DNA of 64,000 nt from an uncultured Bacteroides sp. (GTDB taxonomy: Bacteria > Bacteroidota > Bacteroidia > Bacteroidales > Bacteroidaceae): positions 1 to 64,000 of the forward strand of contig NZ_CAJLKP010000010.1 in NCBI RefSeq assembly GCF_905207245.1. The letters run 5' to 3'. Below, piece after piece: positions 17,860 through 27,700 of the stretch. The notes under the pieces were generated by a model. It had not been told where the DNA came from, did no database searches, and worked only from the letters and a program-made list of their open reading frames with translations. A program made the position numbers and the translations under genes. How positions within the stretch are numbered: position 1 is the stretch's first letter; every line of letters begins with the position of its first letter.

Positions 17860-19800
17860 ATGAATGTTCTCAAAAACAATAGTTTAATTTTATTGATTTT
17901 TTTCCTGTTATTCAGTTCCCAGTTAATGTCGCAGAAGACATATAGATGGATGGACGAACTGGAATTACTTAAAAGAGTGGATAAATTGCCGGAATACCGT
18001 ACTGGCTCTTATGTCGAGCAGTTCTCGAGTTACGACAGGACTTGGGGGAATGACGATGGCTTTGCTGGAACCTATTCTTTTCTTCGTAAGGAAGACGGTC
18101 GGCTTGTCATTGCTGAGATGGAAGGTCCTGGTGTGATTAACCGTATCTGGACTCCTACACCTACGGATCATATGTTATATTTCTATTTTGATGGTCAAAA
18201 AGAACCAGGCTTAAAGATTAAATTTTCCGATCTCTTTTCTGGTAAAGTTTATCCTTTTACCAAACCGATTTGTGGAAACGAGATTGGTGGTTTCTATTGT
18301 TACCTGCCAATTACCTACAAGAAGTCATGTAAAATTGTTTTTGATGGTCCGAAACTGGAATTTATCCAGATTCAATATCGTGCCTTGCCGGGTAAAAAAG
18401 TAGAAAGCTACACAGGAGAGTTCTCACTGCAAGATAAGAAATTGCTTTCCGAAGTTAATGGCATATGGGCTGATATCACTCCTGAAGTAGTTAATTATAC
18501 ACTTGGCAAATCAGCTGATATACAGACAAAGGAAACAACATTCACTCTTAAACCGGGCGAAGAAATGCCTTTCTTTGAAATGGACAAACCTGGGCGGATT
18601 GTAGGTATGGAGATTGATGGGGGAACTTCTTTCGAAGGTTTATATAAAGATGTGATGCTTTCTGCCCAGTGGGACAATGAAAGAGTTGAGGCTATTTATT
18701 CTCCTGTTGCCGATTTCTTCGGATACGCTTTTGGTAAAGGGGCTATGCGCAGTATTGTGATGGGGAAGCAAGGTACTTCCAACTATTGCTATCTTCCTAT
18801 GCCTTTCGATAGATCCGCCTCTCTCAAATTGGTTTATAAGAAAAGGAATAATATCCAGCAATCTCCTATCTCTGTAAATGTGAGAATTTATTATAACAAC
18901 AACAAACGTAATGCTAAAGAAGAAGGTAAGTTCTATTCAGTGTGGCATAGGGAAAAGACTCCATTGGGGATGTTTCACCGCTTCTTAACCCAGAAGGGGA
19001 AAGGGCATTATGTGGGTACTATACATCAGGCACAAGGCTTGCGTCCTGGCATGACCCTCTTTTTTGAAGGAGATGACAGTACCTATGTAGATAATAAGAT
19101 GAGACTACATGGGACTGGTTCTGAAGATTATTATAATGGTGGTTGGTATGCTTTGTTGGATCGTTGGGACAGGGGTAATAGCCTTCCTATTCATGGATGT
19201 CTGGATTACTCTCTTCCAATGGCACGAACCGGCGGTGGGCGTTTCTTTTTGTCTGATAAGATGTCTTACGAAAGTGGAATCTATCATGGAATGGAACATG
19301 GCGAAGTGAAGAATAATTTCCCGGTCGACTATACTTCCGTCGCTTTTTTCTATGCTGCACAACCTTTATCTGATAGAATAGAACCTTCTGATGAGCAACG
19401 GATAGTCTATCGTCCTACTGTTCATGTTTACTTCCCGCAGTTGATGTTGCTGACACCGAGTGGAGGTGTCCAGGTGGCGAATGAAAGGGGTATCCGTATG
19501 ACCACTCAACATGAAGGGGCTGTGCGTATCATGTTGAATGACATTCCAGAAGGAAAATATAAAGTACTGATTAATTATTTTGAAAAAAACAATGGAGCGG
19601 ATTTTCAAATCTGGCAGCGTCAAAAGCAACTGTCCGATTGGATATCAAGTAGGGGGGACAAGGAATTATTTAAGGATAGAGTATATGTAGGAGATATCGA
19701 ATTGACAGAGCAAACTAATTCCATTACTGTGCATGTTAGGAATAATAAAGAGAGGGACGAATTTGAATTAGCATTAATCACACTTGAAAGAATTGAATAG
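17860..19800 (+). CDS. GH172 (DUF2961) family enzyme, candidate exo-D-arabinofuranosidase
   Basis: The 646-residue protein has a signal peptide (to LMSQKTY), a DUF2961 core at about 35-400 and a C-terminal beta-domain. The core starts with EQFSSYDRTWGNDDG and contains EGPGVINRIWTPTP and FFEGDDSTYVDNKMRLHGTGSEDYYNGG. The Glu of FFEGDD and the Glu of GTGSEDY are the likely catalytic pair. DUF2961 is now GH172, whose known activities are on furanosides: difructose dianhydride chemistry and exo-alpha-D-arabinofuranosidase, the latter found in Dysgonomonas gadei and mycobacteria. With a DUF4185 gene next to it, D-arabinan is the best guess. Confidence 0.85.
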   Translation: MNVLKNNSLILLIFFLLFSSQLMSQKTYRWMDELELLKRVDKLPEYRTGSYVEQFSSYDRTWGNDDGFAGTYSFLRKEDGRLVIAEMEGPGVINRIWTPTPTDHMLYFYFDGQKEPGLKIKFSDLFSGKVYPFTKPICGNEIGGFYCYLPITYKKSCKIVFDGPKLEFIQIQYRALPGKKVESYTGEFSLQDKKLLSEVNGIWADITPEVVNYTLGKSADIQTKETTFTLKPGEEMPFFEMDKPGRIVGMEIDGGTSFEGLYKDVMLSAQWDNERVEAIYSPVADFFGYAFGKGAMRSIVMGKQGTSNYCYLPMPFDRSASLKLVYKKRNNIQQSPISVNVRIYYNNNKRNAKEEGKFYSVWHREKTPLGMFHRFLTQKGKGHYVGTIHQAQGLRPGMTLFFEGDDSTYVDNKMRLHGTGSEDYYNGGWYALLDRWDRGNSLPIHGCLDYSLPMARTGGGRFFLSDKMSYESGIYHGMEHGEVKNNFPVDYTSVAFFYAAQPLSDRIEPSDEQRIVYRPTVHVYFPQLMLLTPSGGVQVANERGIRMTTQHEGAVRIMLNDIPEGKYKVLINYFEKNNGADFQIWQRQKQLSDWISSRGDKELFKDRVYVGDIELTEQTNSITVHVRNNKERDEFELALITLERIE

Positions 19801-19856
19801 ATGTACTTGTTTTCAATAAGGTAAAATAATATATATATAACAGAAAACTATAAGAA

Positions 19857-20990
19857 ATGAATTGGATAAATAACAGATATCTTTTATTGCTAGGCTTTGC
19901 TATTTGTGGTATCACAGGAAATGCTGAAGCCAGGCAACCTTCGCCCTCAAAAGGTGGAAAAACGCTCCACATAACGAATGTTCGTAAAGTTGCTCGTGTT
20001 ACAGGGGATACACTTCCCGGTGAGACAATCTATAGTCCTAATAATACCGGACCTGATTTTGATGTTTATGGTACGGACTTAGGTTTAATGTGGCGTACCG
20101 GTAAAAAACAAGTAGGTCTCTTTTTTGGTGATACCAGTGGTGAGGGCTTTGTTATTAATAAAAATGGTGGCAATGGTTCCAATTGGCGCTCTAATGTAGT
20201 TGCTTTCTCATCAGATGTTTATCTGGAAGATGGATTAAAAATTGATTCCATGTTAGTGGATTCTGAAGGCAAAGCCCGTGAAATTTGTGCGGGTGGAAAA
20301 ACGAATCCGGATGTATACCAAACTTCCATTCCTACCGGTGCTATTCGTGCCGGAAAACGGGACTATGTGCATTATATGAACATACATAATTGGGGAGGAA
20401 GGCATGGACGCTGGCTCACTAACTTTTCATCGCTTTATGCGTCTGAAGATTGTGGAAGTACTTGGACACGCTGCAATGAAGTCACATTTGCTGCTGATAG
20501 CCATTTCTCTCAGATAACTTATGCCAAGCGCAAAGGCTGGATTTATATGATTGGCACACAATCGGGGCGCGGAGATGCAGCCTATTTGGCCCGTTTTCGT
20601 GAAAAGGATATCCTTGATATGCAGTCTTACGAATATTGGAATGGAGAATGTAAGAAGTGGGTACGTGGTGAAGAAACTGCTGCAACTCCTATTCTTCGGG
20701 GGCCTGTGGGCGAAGCATCATTATTATGGCATAGAAAGTTCAAACGTTGGATTTTGACTTATAATTATGATCCTAACTATGATAAGGAGCCTGTAATAAA
20801 GAAGAGTGGGATACTCTATTGTACGGCAGAAGATATTACGCAATGGAGTTCTCCTAAACTGCTATATCCTTCTCATTATTGTGCTTATTTGCACCCTCTC
20901 AAAGATAATGAGGATAAAATATGGTTTATATCGTCTCAATGGGGACCCTATAATACGTTTTTGATGAGTGCAGACTTGCATCTGGAGTAA
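19857..20990 (+). CDS. DUF4185 protein (GH183-type), candidate endo-D-arabinanase
   Basis: This 377-residue protein has a signal peptide (ending near NAEA) and a five-bladed-propeller-like DUF4185 domain through its whole length: TGPDFDVYGTDLGLMWRTG and LFFGDTSGEG at the N-terminus, then SSLYASEDCGSTWTR and ITYAKRKGWIYMIGTQSGRGDAAYLARF. The Asp residues of GTDLG and FGDT are conserved acids in the family and candidate catalytic residues. Part of DUF4185 is GH183, endo-D-arabinofuranases cutting the D-arabinan of mycobacterial arabinogalactan. Whether this member belongs to the active GH183 subset needs a family search. It sits between GH172 and GH92. Confidence 0.8.
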   Translation: MNWINNRYLLLLGFAICGITGNAEARQPSPSKGGKTLHITNVRKVARVTGDTLPGETIYSPNNTGPDFDVYGTDLGLMWRTGKKQVGLFFGDTSGEGFVINKNGGNGSNWRSNVVAFSSDVYLEDGLKIDSMLVDSEGKAREICAGGKTNPDVYQTSIPTGAIRAGKRDYVHYMNIHNWGGRHGRWLTNFSSLYASEDCGSTWTRCNEVTFAADSHFSQITYAKRKGWIYMIGTQSGRGDAAYLARFREKDILDMQSYEYWNGECKKWVRGEETAATPILRGPVGEASLLWHRKFKRWILTYNYDPNYDKEPVIKKSGILYCTAEDITQWSSPKLLYPSHYCAYLHPLKDNEDKIWFISSQWGPYNTFLMSADLHLE

Positions 20991-21008
20991 AAACTAATGC
21001 TTAACATT

Positions 21009-23276
21009 ATGAGAAAAGTGTTTGTATTAATTTGTTTGTTGAATTATCTGTTTGGAGTACATGCCAAAGAATTCACGCAGTATGTCAATCCTCTCATGGG
21101 TACACAGTCTACTTTTGAACTTTCCACCGGCAATACTTATCCCGCTATCGCACGTCCTTGGGGAATGAACTTTTGGACGCCACAGACAGGGAAAATGGGC
21201 GACGGATGGCAGTATATGTACACAGCCAATAAAATCCGGGGTTTTAAGCAAACACATCAGCCTAGTCCGTGGATTAACGATTATGGGCAGTTTTCTATTA
21301 TGCCTGTAGTTGGGAAGCCGGAGTTCAATGAAGACAGACGTTCCAGTTGGTTTTCGCATAAAGGAGAAGTGGCACAGCCTCATTATTATAAAGTATACTT
21401 GGCAGAATATGACGTTGTCACTGAGTTCACACCTACTGATCGTGCTGTGTTGTTTCGTTTCACATTTCCCGAGAATGATCATTCTTATGTTGTAGTGGAT
21501 GCTTTTGACAAGGGCTCGTATATTAAAATTCAGCCAGAGAAAAATCGGATTATCGGATATAGTACACGTAATAGTGGAGGTGTTCCTGAAAATTTTAGGA
21601 ACTACTTTATTGTTGAGTTTGATAAACCTTTCACTTATCAGGTTACTGTGGCCGACGGTGTTGTACAGGATGGACAAAATGAGCAGATGACTGATCATGC
21701 GGGAGCAATTATTGGTTTCAAGACCCGTAAGGGAGAGAGAGTACATGCACGTATTGCTTCCTCTTTTATAAGTTTTGAACAGGCAGACCGGAACTTGAAA
21801 GAGTTGGAGCATGATAGCTTTGAAGCATTAGTTCAAAAAGGTAAGGAGGCGTGGAATCGGGTTTTGGGGAGAATTGAAGTAGAAGGAGGCGACCTTGATC
21901 AGTACCGTACGTTCTACTCTTGTCTGTATCGCTCGCTGCTTTTTCCACGGGCATTCTATGAACTAGACGGAGCAGGAAGACCAATACACTATAGCCCCTA
22001 TAACGGACAGGTTTTATTGGGTTATATGTATACCGATACGGGATTCTGGGATACTTTTCGTTGCTTGTTTCCTTTCCTCAATCTAATGTATCCTTCGGTG
22101 AACAAGCAGATACAGGAGGGGCTTATTAATACGTATAAGGAGAGTGGTTTCTTTCCTGAATGGGCAAGTCCGGGACATCGAGGCTGTATGATTGGTAATA
22201 ATTCGGCTTCCGTACTGGTAGATGCTTATCTTAAAGGCGTTAAGGTGGATGATGTGAATGCATTGTACGAAGGTTTATTGTATGGAACTGAGCACGTACA
22301 TCCTAAAGTACATTCCACGGGGAGGCTGGGGCATGAATATTACAATGAATTGGGTTATGTACCTTATGATGCGAATATTAATGAGAATGTAGCCCGCACG
22401 TTGGAGTATGCTTATAACGATTGGTGTATCTATCGGTTGGCTAAAGCTTTGAAGCGCCCAAAGAAGGAACTGAAACTTTTTGCAAAACGTGCGATGAACT
22501 ATCGTAATATGTTCGATATAGAAAGCTGTCTTATGCGTGGACGTAATAAGGATGGACGGTTTCAAGTGCCTTTTTCTCCTCTGAAGTGGGGAGATGCATT
22601 TACGGAAGGAAATAGTTGGCATTATTCTTGGTCGGTATTCCATGATTCTCAAGGATTGATAGAGCTAATGGGTGGCAAGGAGCGTTTTGTGCAGATGCTT
22701 GATTCGGTGTTTACAGTTCCTCCATTGTTTGATGAAAGTTATTACGGGCAGGTGATTCATGAAATACGCGAGATGACAGTGATGAATATGGGTAATTATG
22801 CTCATGGCAACCAGCCGATTCAGCACATGATTTACTTGTATAATTATGCCGGACAACCTTGGAAGGCGCAGTATTGGATACGTCAGGTTTTAGATCGTAT
22901 GTATGCACCTACTCCGGATGGATATTGCGGAGATGAGGATAACGGGCAGACATCAGCTTGGTATGTATTCAGTGCTTTAGGCTTTTATCCTGTATGTCCG
23001 GGTACTGACCAATATGTATTAGGAGCACCTTTGTTCAAAAAAACAACCTTGCATCTGGAAAATGGAAAACAGTTGGTGATTTCTGCGCCCGACAATAATG
23101 AATGCAATTATTATATTGATAAGTTCTTTATCAACGGGAAACAGTGGAATAAGAATTTTTTATGCCATGAAGATTTGTTGAAAGGAGGACAATTGGAAGT
23201 TATGATGAGTGATGAACCGAATAAAAAGAGAGGTGTGTTGAATGAGGATACACCATACTCGTTTTCTAAGGAATAG
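21009..23276 (+). CDS. GH92 alpha-mannosidase
   Basis: The start is placed at the ATG at 21009 (MRKVFVLICLLNYLFGVHA) because it gives a clean signal peptide; an in-frame ATG lies at 20997. The 755-residue protein has the N-terminal beta-sandwich (FTQYVNPLMGTQ) and the (alpha/alpha)6 domain. With this start the expected acid is E533 (FTEGNSWHYSW) and the base pair is D642/D644 (GDEDNGQ), the same numbers I recall for the structurally solved BT3990. GH92 are inverting, Ca2+-dependent exo-alpha-mannosidases (1,2-, 1,3-, 1,4- or 1,6-). The motif usually written GNEP reads GNQP here (HGNQPIQH), which may affect linkage choice. Last gene of PUL1. Confidence 0.93.
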   Translation: MRKVFVLICLLNYLFGVHAKEFTQYVNPLMGTQSTFELSTGNTYPAIARPWGMNFWTPQTGKMGDGWQYMYTANKIRGFKQTHQPSPWINDYGQFSIMPVVGKPEFNEDRRSSWFSHKGEVAQPHYYKVYLAEYDVVTEFTPTDRAVLFRFTFPENDHSYVVVDAFDKGSYIKIQPEKNRIIGYSTRNSGGVPENFRNYFIVEFDKPFTYQVTVADGVVQDGQNEQMTDHAGAIIGFKTRKGERVHARIASSFISFEQADRNLKELEHDSFEALVQKGKEAWNRVLGRIEVEGGDLDQYRTFYSCLYRSLLFPRAFYELDGAGRPIHYSPYNGQVLLGYMYTDTGFWDTFRCLFPFLNLMYPSVNKQIQEGLINTYKESGFFPEWASPGHRGCMIGNNSASVLVDAYLKGVKVDDVNALYEGLLYGTEHVHPKVHSTGRLGHEYYNELGYVPYDANINENVARTLEYAYNDWCIYRLAKALKRPKKELKLFAKRAMNYRNMFDIESCLMRGRNKDGRFQVPFSPLKWGDAFTEGNSWHYSWSVFHDSQGLIELMGGKERFVQMLDSVFTVPPLFDESYYGQVIHEIREMTVMNMGNYAHGNQPIQHMIYLYNYAGQPWKAQYWIRQVLDRMYAPTPDGYCGDEDNGQTSAWYVFSALGFYPVCPGTDQYVLGAPLFKKTTLHLENGKQLVISAPDNNECNYYIDKFFINGKQWNKNFLCHEDLLKGGQLEVMMSDEPNKKRGVLNEDTPYSFSKE

Positions 23277-23314
23277 GGGTTACTGGTTTCCTTCTCCATA
23301 ATGAGGGGGTATAA

Positions 23315-23398
23315 AAGAACACAAATCCGTAAATTATATAAATAAGTTTATCAATAAGATGAACTCGTATAATTCGCGTAATTTGTGTTCTTCTTTTT
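23315..23398. terminator. Bidirectional terminator between PUL1 and the efflux operon
   Basis: AAGAACACAAAT (23315-23326) pairs perfectly with ATTTGTGTTCTT (23381-23392), with further inner pairing (GTAAATTAT/ATAATTCGCG), then CTTTTTG. It lies between convergent genes and can serve both. Confidence 0.75.
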
Positions 23399-23417
23399 GT
23401 TAGATAGTTGTCTTTCT

Positions 23418-24689
23418 TTATTCACTAATCACCTTCCTGTATTCCGCCACCGCCATCTTTGCAGCCAGATACGCATTTATCAGATTCGTATGTGCCTGTG
23501 TCCACGATAACTGTGCGGAAAGTACGTCAGCCATGCTTGATTTCCCTTCATTGTAGGAAAACGTTACGAGGTCGAGGTTCTCTTCGGCAAGAGTCATGTT
23601 TTCGCGGGCGGTTTTTACTTGTTGCTCTGTCTCTGTCAGTTTCGTAGTAGCGGCGGAGAGCTCTTCAAGGATATTATCGGTGACGTAGCTTTGTTGCAGC
23701 TTTTGCATACCGATATATGCCTTTTGTTGCCGGTTCGTCTTGAAGCGGGCGCCCCAACGGAAGATGGGGATGCTGACGTTGATGCCTGCCACGGGCGTAT
23801 GGGGGATTTCCTGCCCCATGTAAGTGATACCCGTATCCCATCCGGTGGCGAGAAACATGCTGACCTGCGGATTGTATTTGCTGAGTGCGGCGTGACGTTG
23901 CGCTTCGCTCCGAAGGATGTTGACTCCGGTGCTGGCATAGTCGGCACGGCGGGGGAGAACATCGTCGAGGCCAAGCAGGGTGACCGGTTCGCTGGGAGTA
24001 CTGATTTCGCATAAACTGTCTACGGGAGTACCGGGGGAGACGCCCATGAGGATATTTAGCTTTTGCAGGGCGAGGGTGTAGTTCTGGCGGGCCTTGATGT
24101 ATTGCAATTCCGCTTCTTTCTGACGGGTGGAAATCATCAGCAGGTCGGTGCGACTGATGGCACCGTCGTCGAAACGGTCCTGGATGATGTCATACTGCCG
24201 TTGTATGATGTTCTGGAACGTTGCGGCAGCTTCGAGGCTGGCACGGGCAGCGGAGGCATTCCAATAGACGGCATCGCTCTGGTAGTGAATTTGGTCGAGT
24301 GTCAGCTCGGTAGTCAGTTGAGATAATTCCTCATCAGCCTTTGCCATTTGCTTCTGGGCTATTAGGGAGCCACCGGTATAGAGCGGTTGTGCTAAGGTGG
24401 CAAGGGCTTGATAGGTGTAGGGGCGGTATTCGCCTTTCGGACTGTTCCACTGGTCGAGGTGGTTGAGGTTGGCTGTACCTTCGGCGGTGATGTCTATCTG
24501 TGGCAAGAAGCCCGTAGAAGCGATTTTCCGTGCTTCGGTACTTGCCACGGTTTGCAGATGTTGCTGTTTCAGTACCTGGCTGTATGCCTCCACGCGGTCG
24601 CGATAGGCTTCACGGCTGAGGTATTGCTGCGCTCCGGCGTTAATGCCGAAGCAACAGAGTAGTGTGAGTATGAATATCTTCTTCTTCAT
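23418..24689 (-). CDS. TolC-family outer-membrane efflux channel
   Basis: The 423-residue protein has a signal peptide (LLCCFGINAGAQQ) and the two repeated alpha-helical hairpin halves of the OEP/TolC fold (about 30-210 and 235-420), with long coiled-coil stretches such as AATTKLTETEQQVKTARENMTLAEENLDLV. It forms the exit duct of the tripartite pump encoded with the RND gene (24778) and adaptor (27878). It is the last gene of the minus-strand operon, 88 bp after the RND gene, with a short intergenic repeat in between (24752-24774). Confidence 0.92.
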   Translation of the reverse strand: MKKKIFILTLLCCFGINAGAQQYLSREAYRDRVEAYSQVLKQQHLQTVASTEARKIASTGFLPQIDITAEGTANLNHLDQWNSPKGEYRPYTYQALATLAQPLYTGGSLIAQKQMAKADEELSQLTTELTLDQIHYQSDAVYWNASAARASLEAAATFQNIIQRQYDIIQDRFDDGAISRTDLLMISTRQKEAELQYIKARQNYTLALQKLNILMGVSPGTPVDSLCEISTPSEPVTLLGLDDVLPRRADYASTGVNILRSEAQRHAALSKYNPQVSMFLATGWDTGITYMGQEIPHTPVAGINVSIPIFRWGARFKTNRQQKAYIGMQKLQQSYVTDNILEELSAATTKLTETEQQVKTARENMTLAEENLDLVTFSYNEGKSSMADVLSAQLSWTQAHTNLINAYLAAKMAVAEYRKVISE

Positions 24690-24751
24690 GATTACTTGTA
24701 TTTCTTCTTTTTATATATTTACGATAAATGACGGTTATCATACCGAAAGGC

Positions 24752-24774
24752 ACTTGTCACTCGTAGCTTGTAGC
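24752..24774. repeat. Interspersed 23-bp repeat, copy 1
   Basis: The 23 bases here (beginning ACTTGTCACTCGTAGC) recur exactly at 33022-33044, 8 kb away, in another intergenic gap. Both copies follow a GGCAC or CGGCAC stretch. Copy 1 lies between the RND and TolC genes of one operon. Confidence 0.7.
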
Positions 24775-24777
24775 CCG

Positions 24778-27700
24778 TCACTCTTTAATTTTATGTATCG
24801 CACAATAAGCCACCGGCAGTACAAACAGCGTCAATGCCGAAGCTACCAGCAGACCTCCCATGATAGTTGCGGCCATTCCGCCGAACATAGCGTCGAACAA
24901 TAGCGGAAGCATACCCAGAATTGTAGTTCCCGAAGCCATTGCCACAGGTACGATACGGCTGGTAGTAGCACTCACCACTGCATCCAGCGGTGCCTTTCCG
25001 GAAGCAGCTTCCACATCAATCTGGTCTACCAGTACAATGGCATTCTTGATATTCATGCCAATCAGTCCCAGCAAACCGAGGATGGAGAAGAAGTCGAAAG
25101 ACTTGCCGAGCACCAGCAGCCCCAACACAATACCGATGAAGATAAGCGGCAGCATCAACAGGATGACAATGGGCTTACGGTATGTGCGGAACAGAAACAG
25201 CAGTGTGACGAACATCAGGAAAAACGTCAGCGGTAGGTTTGCAGCCAGTGCCGCATTACTTTCGGCTTGGCTTTCCTGTTCTCCGAAGTATTTCATGGTG
25301 TATCCTTCGGGCACCTGAATTTCCTTTTGCACCTGTTTCCACACCCGGTTGAAGGCGGAGATAGCGTTCACTCCACGGCGTGGGTCGGCTTGCGCCATCA
25401 TTACCATCTGGCGGTTATAATCCTTCACATTGGAGAATCGGTACTGGAAATCGAAATCACTGACCACTTGTTCCAGTGTGGTGGTTTCCTTGGTGGTACC
25501 GAATACCGGAAGCGTGCGCAGGTCGTTGATACGGAAAGAGTCTATCTTGTTGTCCTTTAGCAGGATTGGTAACACTTGGTCTCCTTCACGATATTCACCC
25601 AGCGTCATGCCGTTTGTGCCAATCTGAATGCTCTGCGCCATGCTCTGCCGGGAAACACCCAGGGGCTGAGCACGTTCCGGACTGTAGACAGGGCGCCACA
25701 CGGGTATCTTGTTTCCCCACGAATTGCGCACATTGATGAGGTCGGCGTCGCGGTGCATGATTTCCTGGGCCTTGTTTGTCAGCATCACCAGTGTGTCCAC
25801 ATTGTTGCCGATGAAACCGATTTCGATGGCGGCATCCACGGCGGGGGAGAGTTTGAAGAGCGTGGTGCGGGTGATGGCATTCGGATAATTGGCTTTCATA
25901 TACCCGTCGAACTTCTCCTCATGTTTCTTGGTGTACTTGCTGTCAGTCAGTTCAATGAGGATATTGGCAAAGTTCGGTTTCGGGCCGACGGAGGTGGAGG
26001 CCAGATAGTAACGCAACGGTGTGCTGCCGAAGGTAGTGGATATTCGTTTCACTTCCGGCTGTTGCAGCAGATGCGCTTCCACTTGTTTCATTTCCCGTTC
26101 TACGTCGCGGATGCTGTAACCGTCCGGATAGAAAATATCGGCACGGAAGTACGGCTTGTCCAGTGAAGGGAAGAAGTTTTGTGGCATCAGTCCCATGACG
26201 ACGAGCGACAGGATGAACAGTATGATGATACTTCCCAAAGTCAGCACTTTCTTCTTTATCAATATGCTGAGGATGGAGGCGAATTTGTGATAGAAAGGCT
26301 TGTCGTATGGGTCTTTATTGGCATCTCCGGACTTGGCTTTCAGGATAAAGTTACCGAAGGTGGTGGTTTGTGTAAGTGCCAGCACCCAACTTAACCCCAA
26401 GGAAATGGCCAGCACCACAAACAGGGGCTTCACAATTTCCGCTACGGCCGAAGGGGCAAGGTAAAGCGGCAGGAAGGAGCAGATGGCTATGAACGTGGCA
26501 CCCAGTAATCCCCATTGCGGTCCGGTGGCTCCGTTTATCAGAGCCCGGCGCCGGTCCATGCCTCGGGCAATGGCTATCTGCGCGTTGTCCGTCACTACGA
26601 TGGCGTTGTCCACCAGCATACCCATAGCAATGATAAACCCTGCCAGCGAAGTTCGGTTCAGTCCTACGCCGAGGAAGGACATGATGAGTAACGTACCGCC
26701 GATGGAGAATATCAGCGAACTGCCGATAAGTACTCCTGCACGCAGTCCCATCACCAGCATGATGATGACGATAACAATCAGAATGGACTCTATTAAATTG
26801 ATGATGAAGCCGTTGTTTGCTTCACGGGCTATCACGTTTTCGGGGTAGAGGCTTTCGAGTTCCAGACCAACCGGGATGAGCGGGAGCAGTTCTGCCAGCC
26901 GGGCATCTACCAGTTCACCTGTTTTCACTACGTCTTTGGTCGGGTCGGTAGAGACACCGATGCCGATGGCACGCCGTCCGTTGACGTGCATGATATTGGA
27001 GGGTGGGTCCATATAGCCTTTCTCGATGACGGCAATGTCGCCCAGCTTCACTTGTCCGCCGGGGGTGGTAATCACTTGTCGGCGGATGTCGTCCACGGTG
27101 GTGTACGTGCCGTTGGCAACGATGCGCAGTTGTTGTTCTCCGGCCTTGATTTCACCGGTATTGATAATTTGGTTTTGTGATTGCAACAGGCTTGCCAGTT
27201 GTTTGGGGTCGATTCCCATTCCCGCCAGTTTATTGACGGAGATGAGGATGTTTATCACTTCGGTCTGGGTGCCGAAGAGGGCTACTTTCATTACTCCGTC
27301 GGCGGTGATGACCTGGGTCTTGATGCGTTCCGCCCAGTTGCGCATTTCCTCGTAGGAGAAACCGTCGTCGCCCACCAGACCGTAATAAATACCGAATACG
27401 TCGCCGAAATCATCTGACACCGTGGGCGTGGAGGCACCGGAGGGCAGTTGCGGCTGTATGTTGAGAACCTTGCGGCGCAGTTCGTCCCACTTCTGCGGAA
27501 TGGACGCTGCGGATAAGGAAGGTTGAAGTTCAAACGTTATTTTGGATAGTCCGTACATGGACTCCGACTTGATTTTGTATACACCGCTCATCGACTGTAT
27601 TTCGCGGGAGATGGGTTCGGTGATGAGCCGTTCCACCTCGGCAGGTTCCGCCCCCGGATAGCGGGTCATGATGACCGCGCTTTTGATGACGAAGGGCGCA

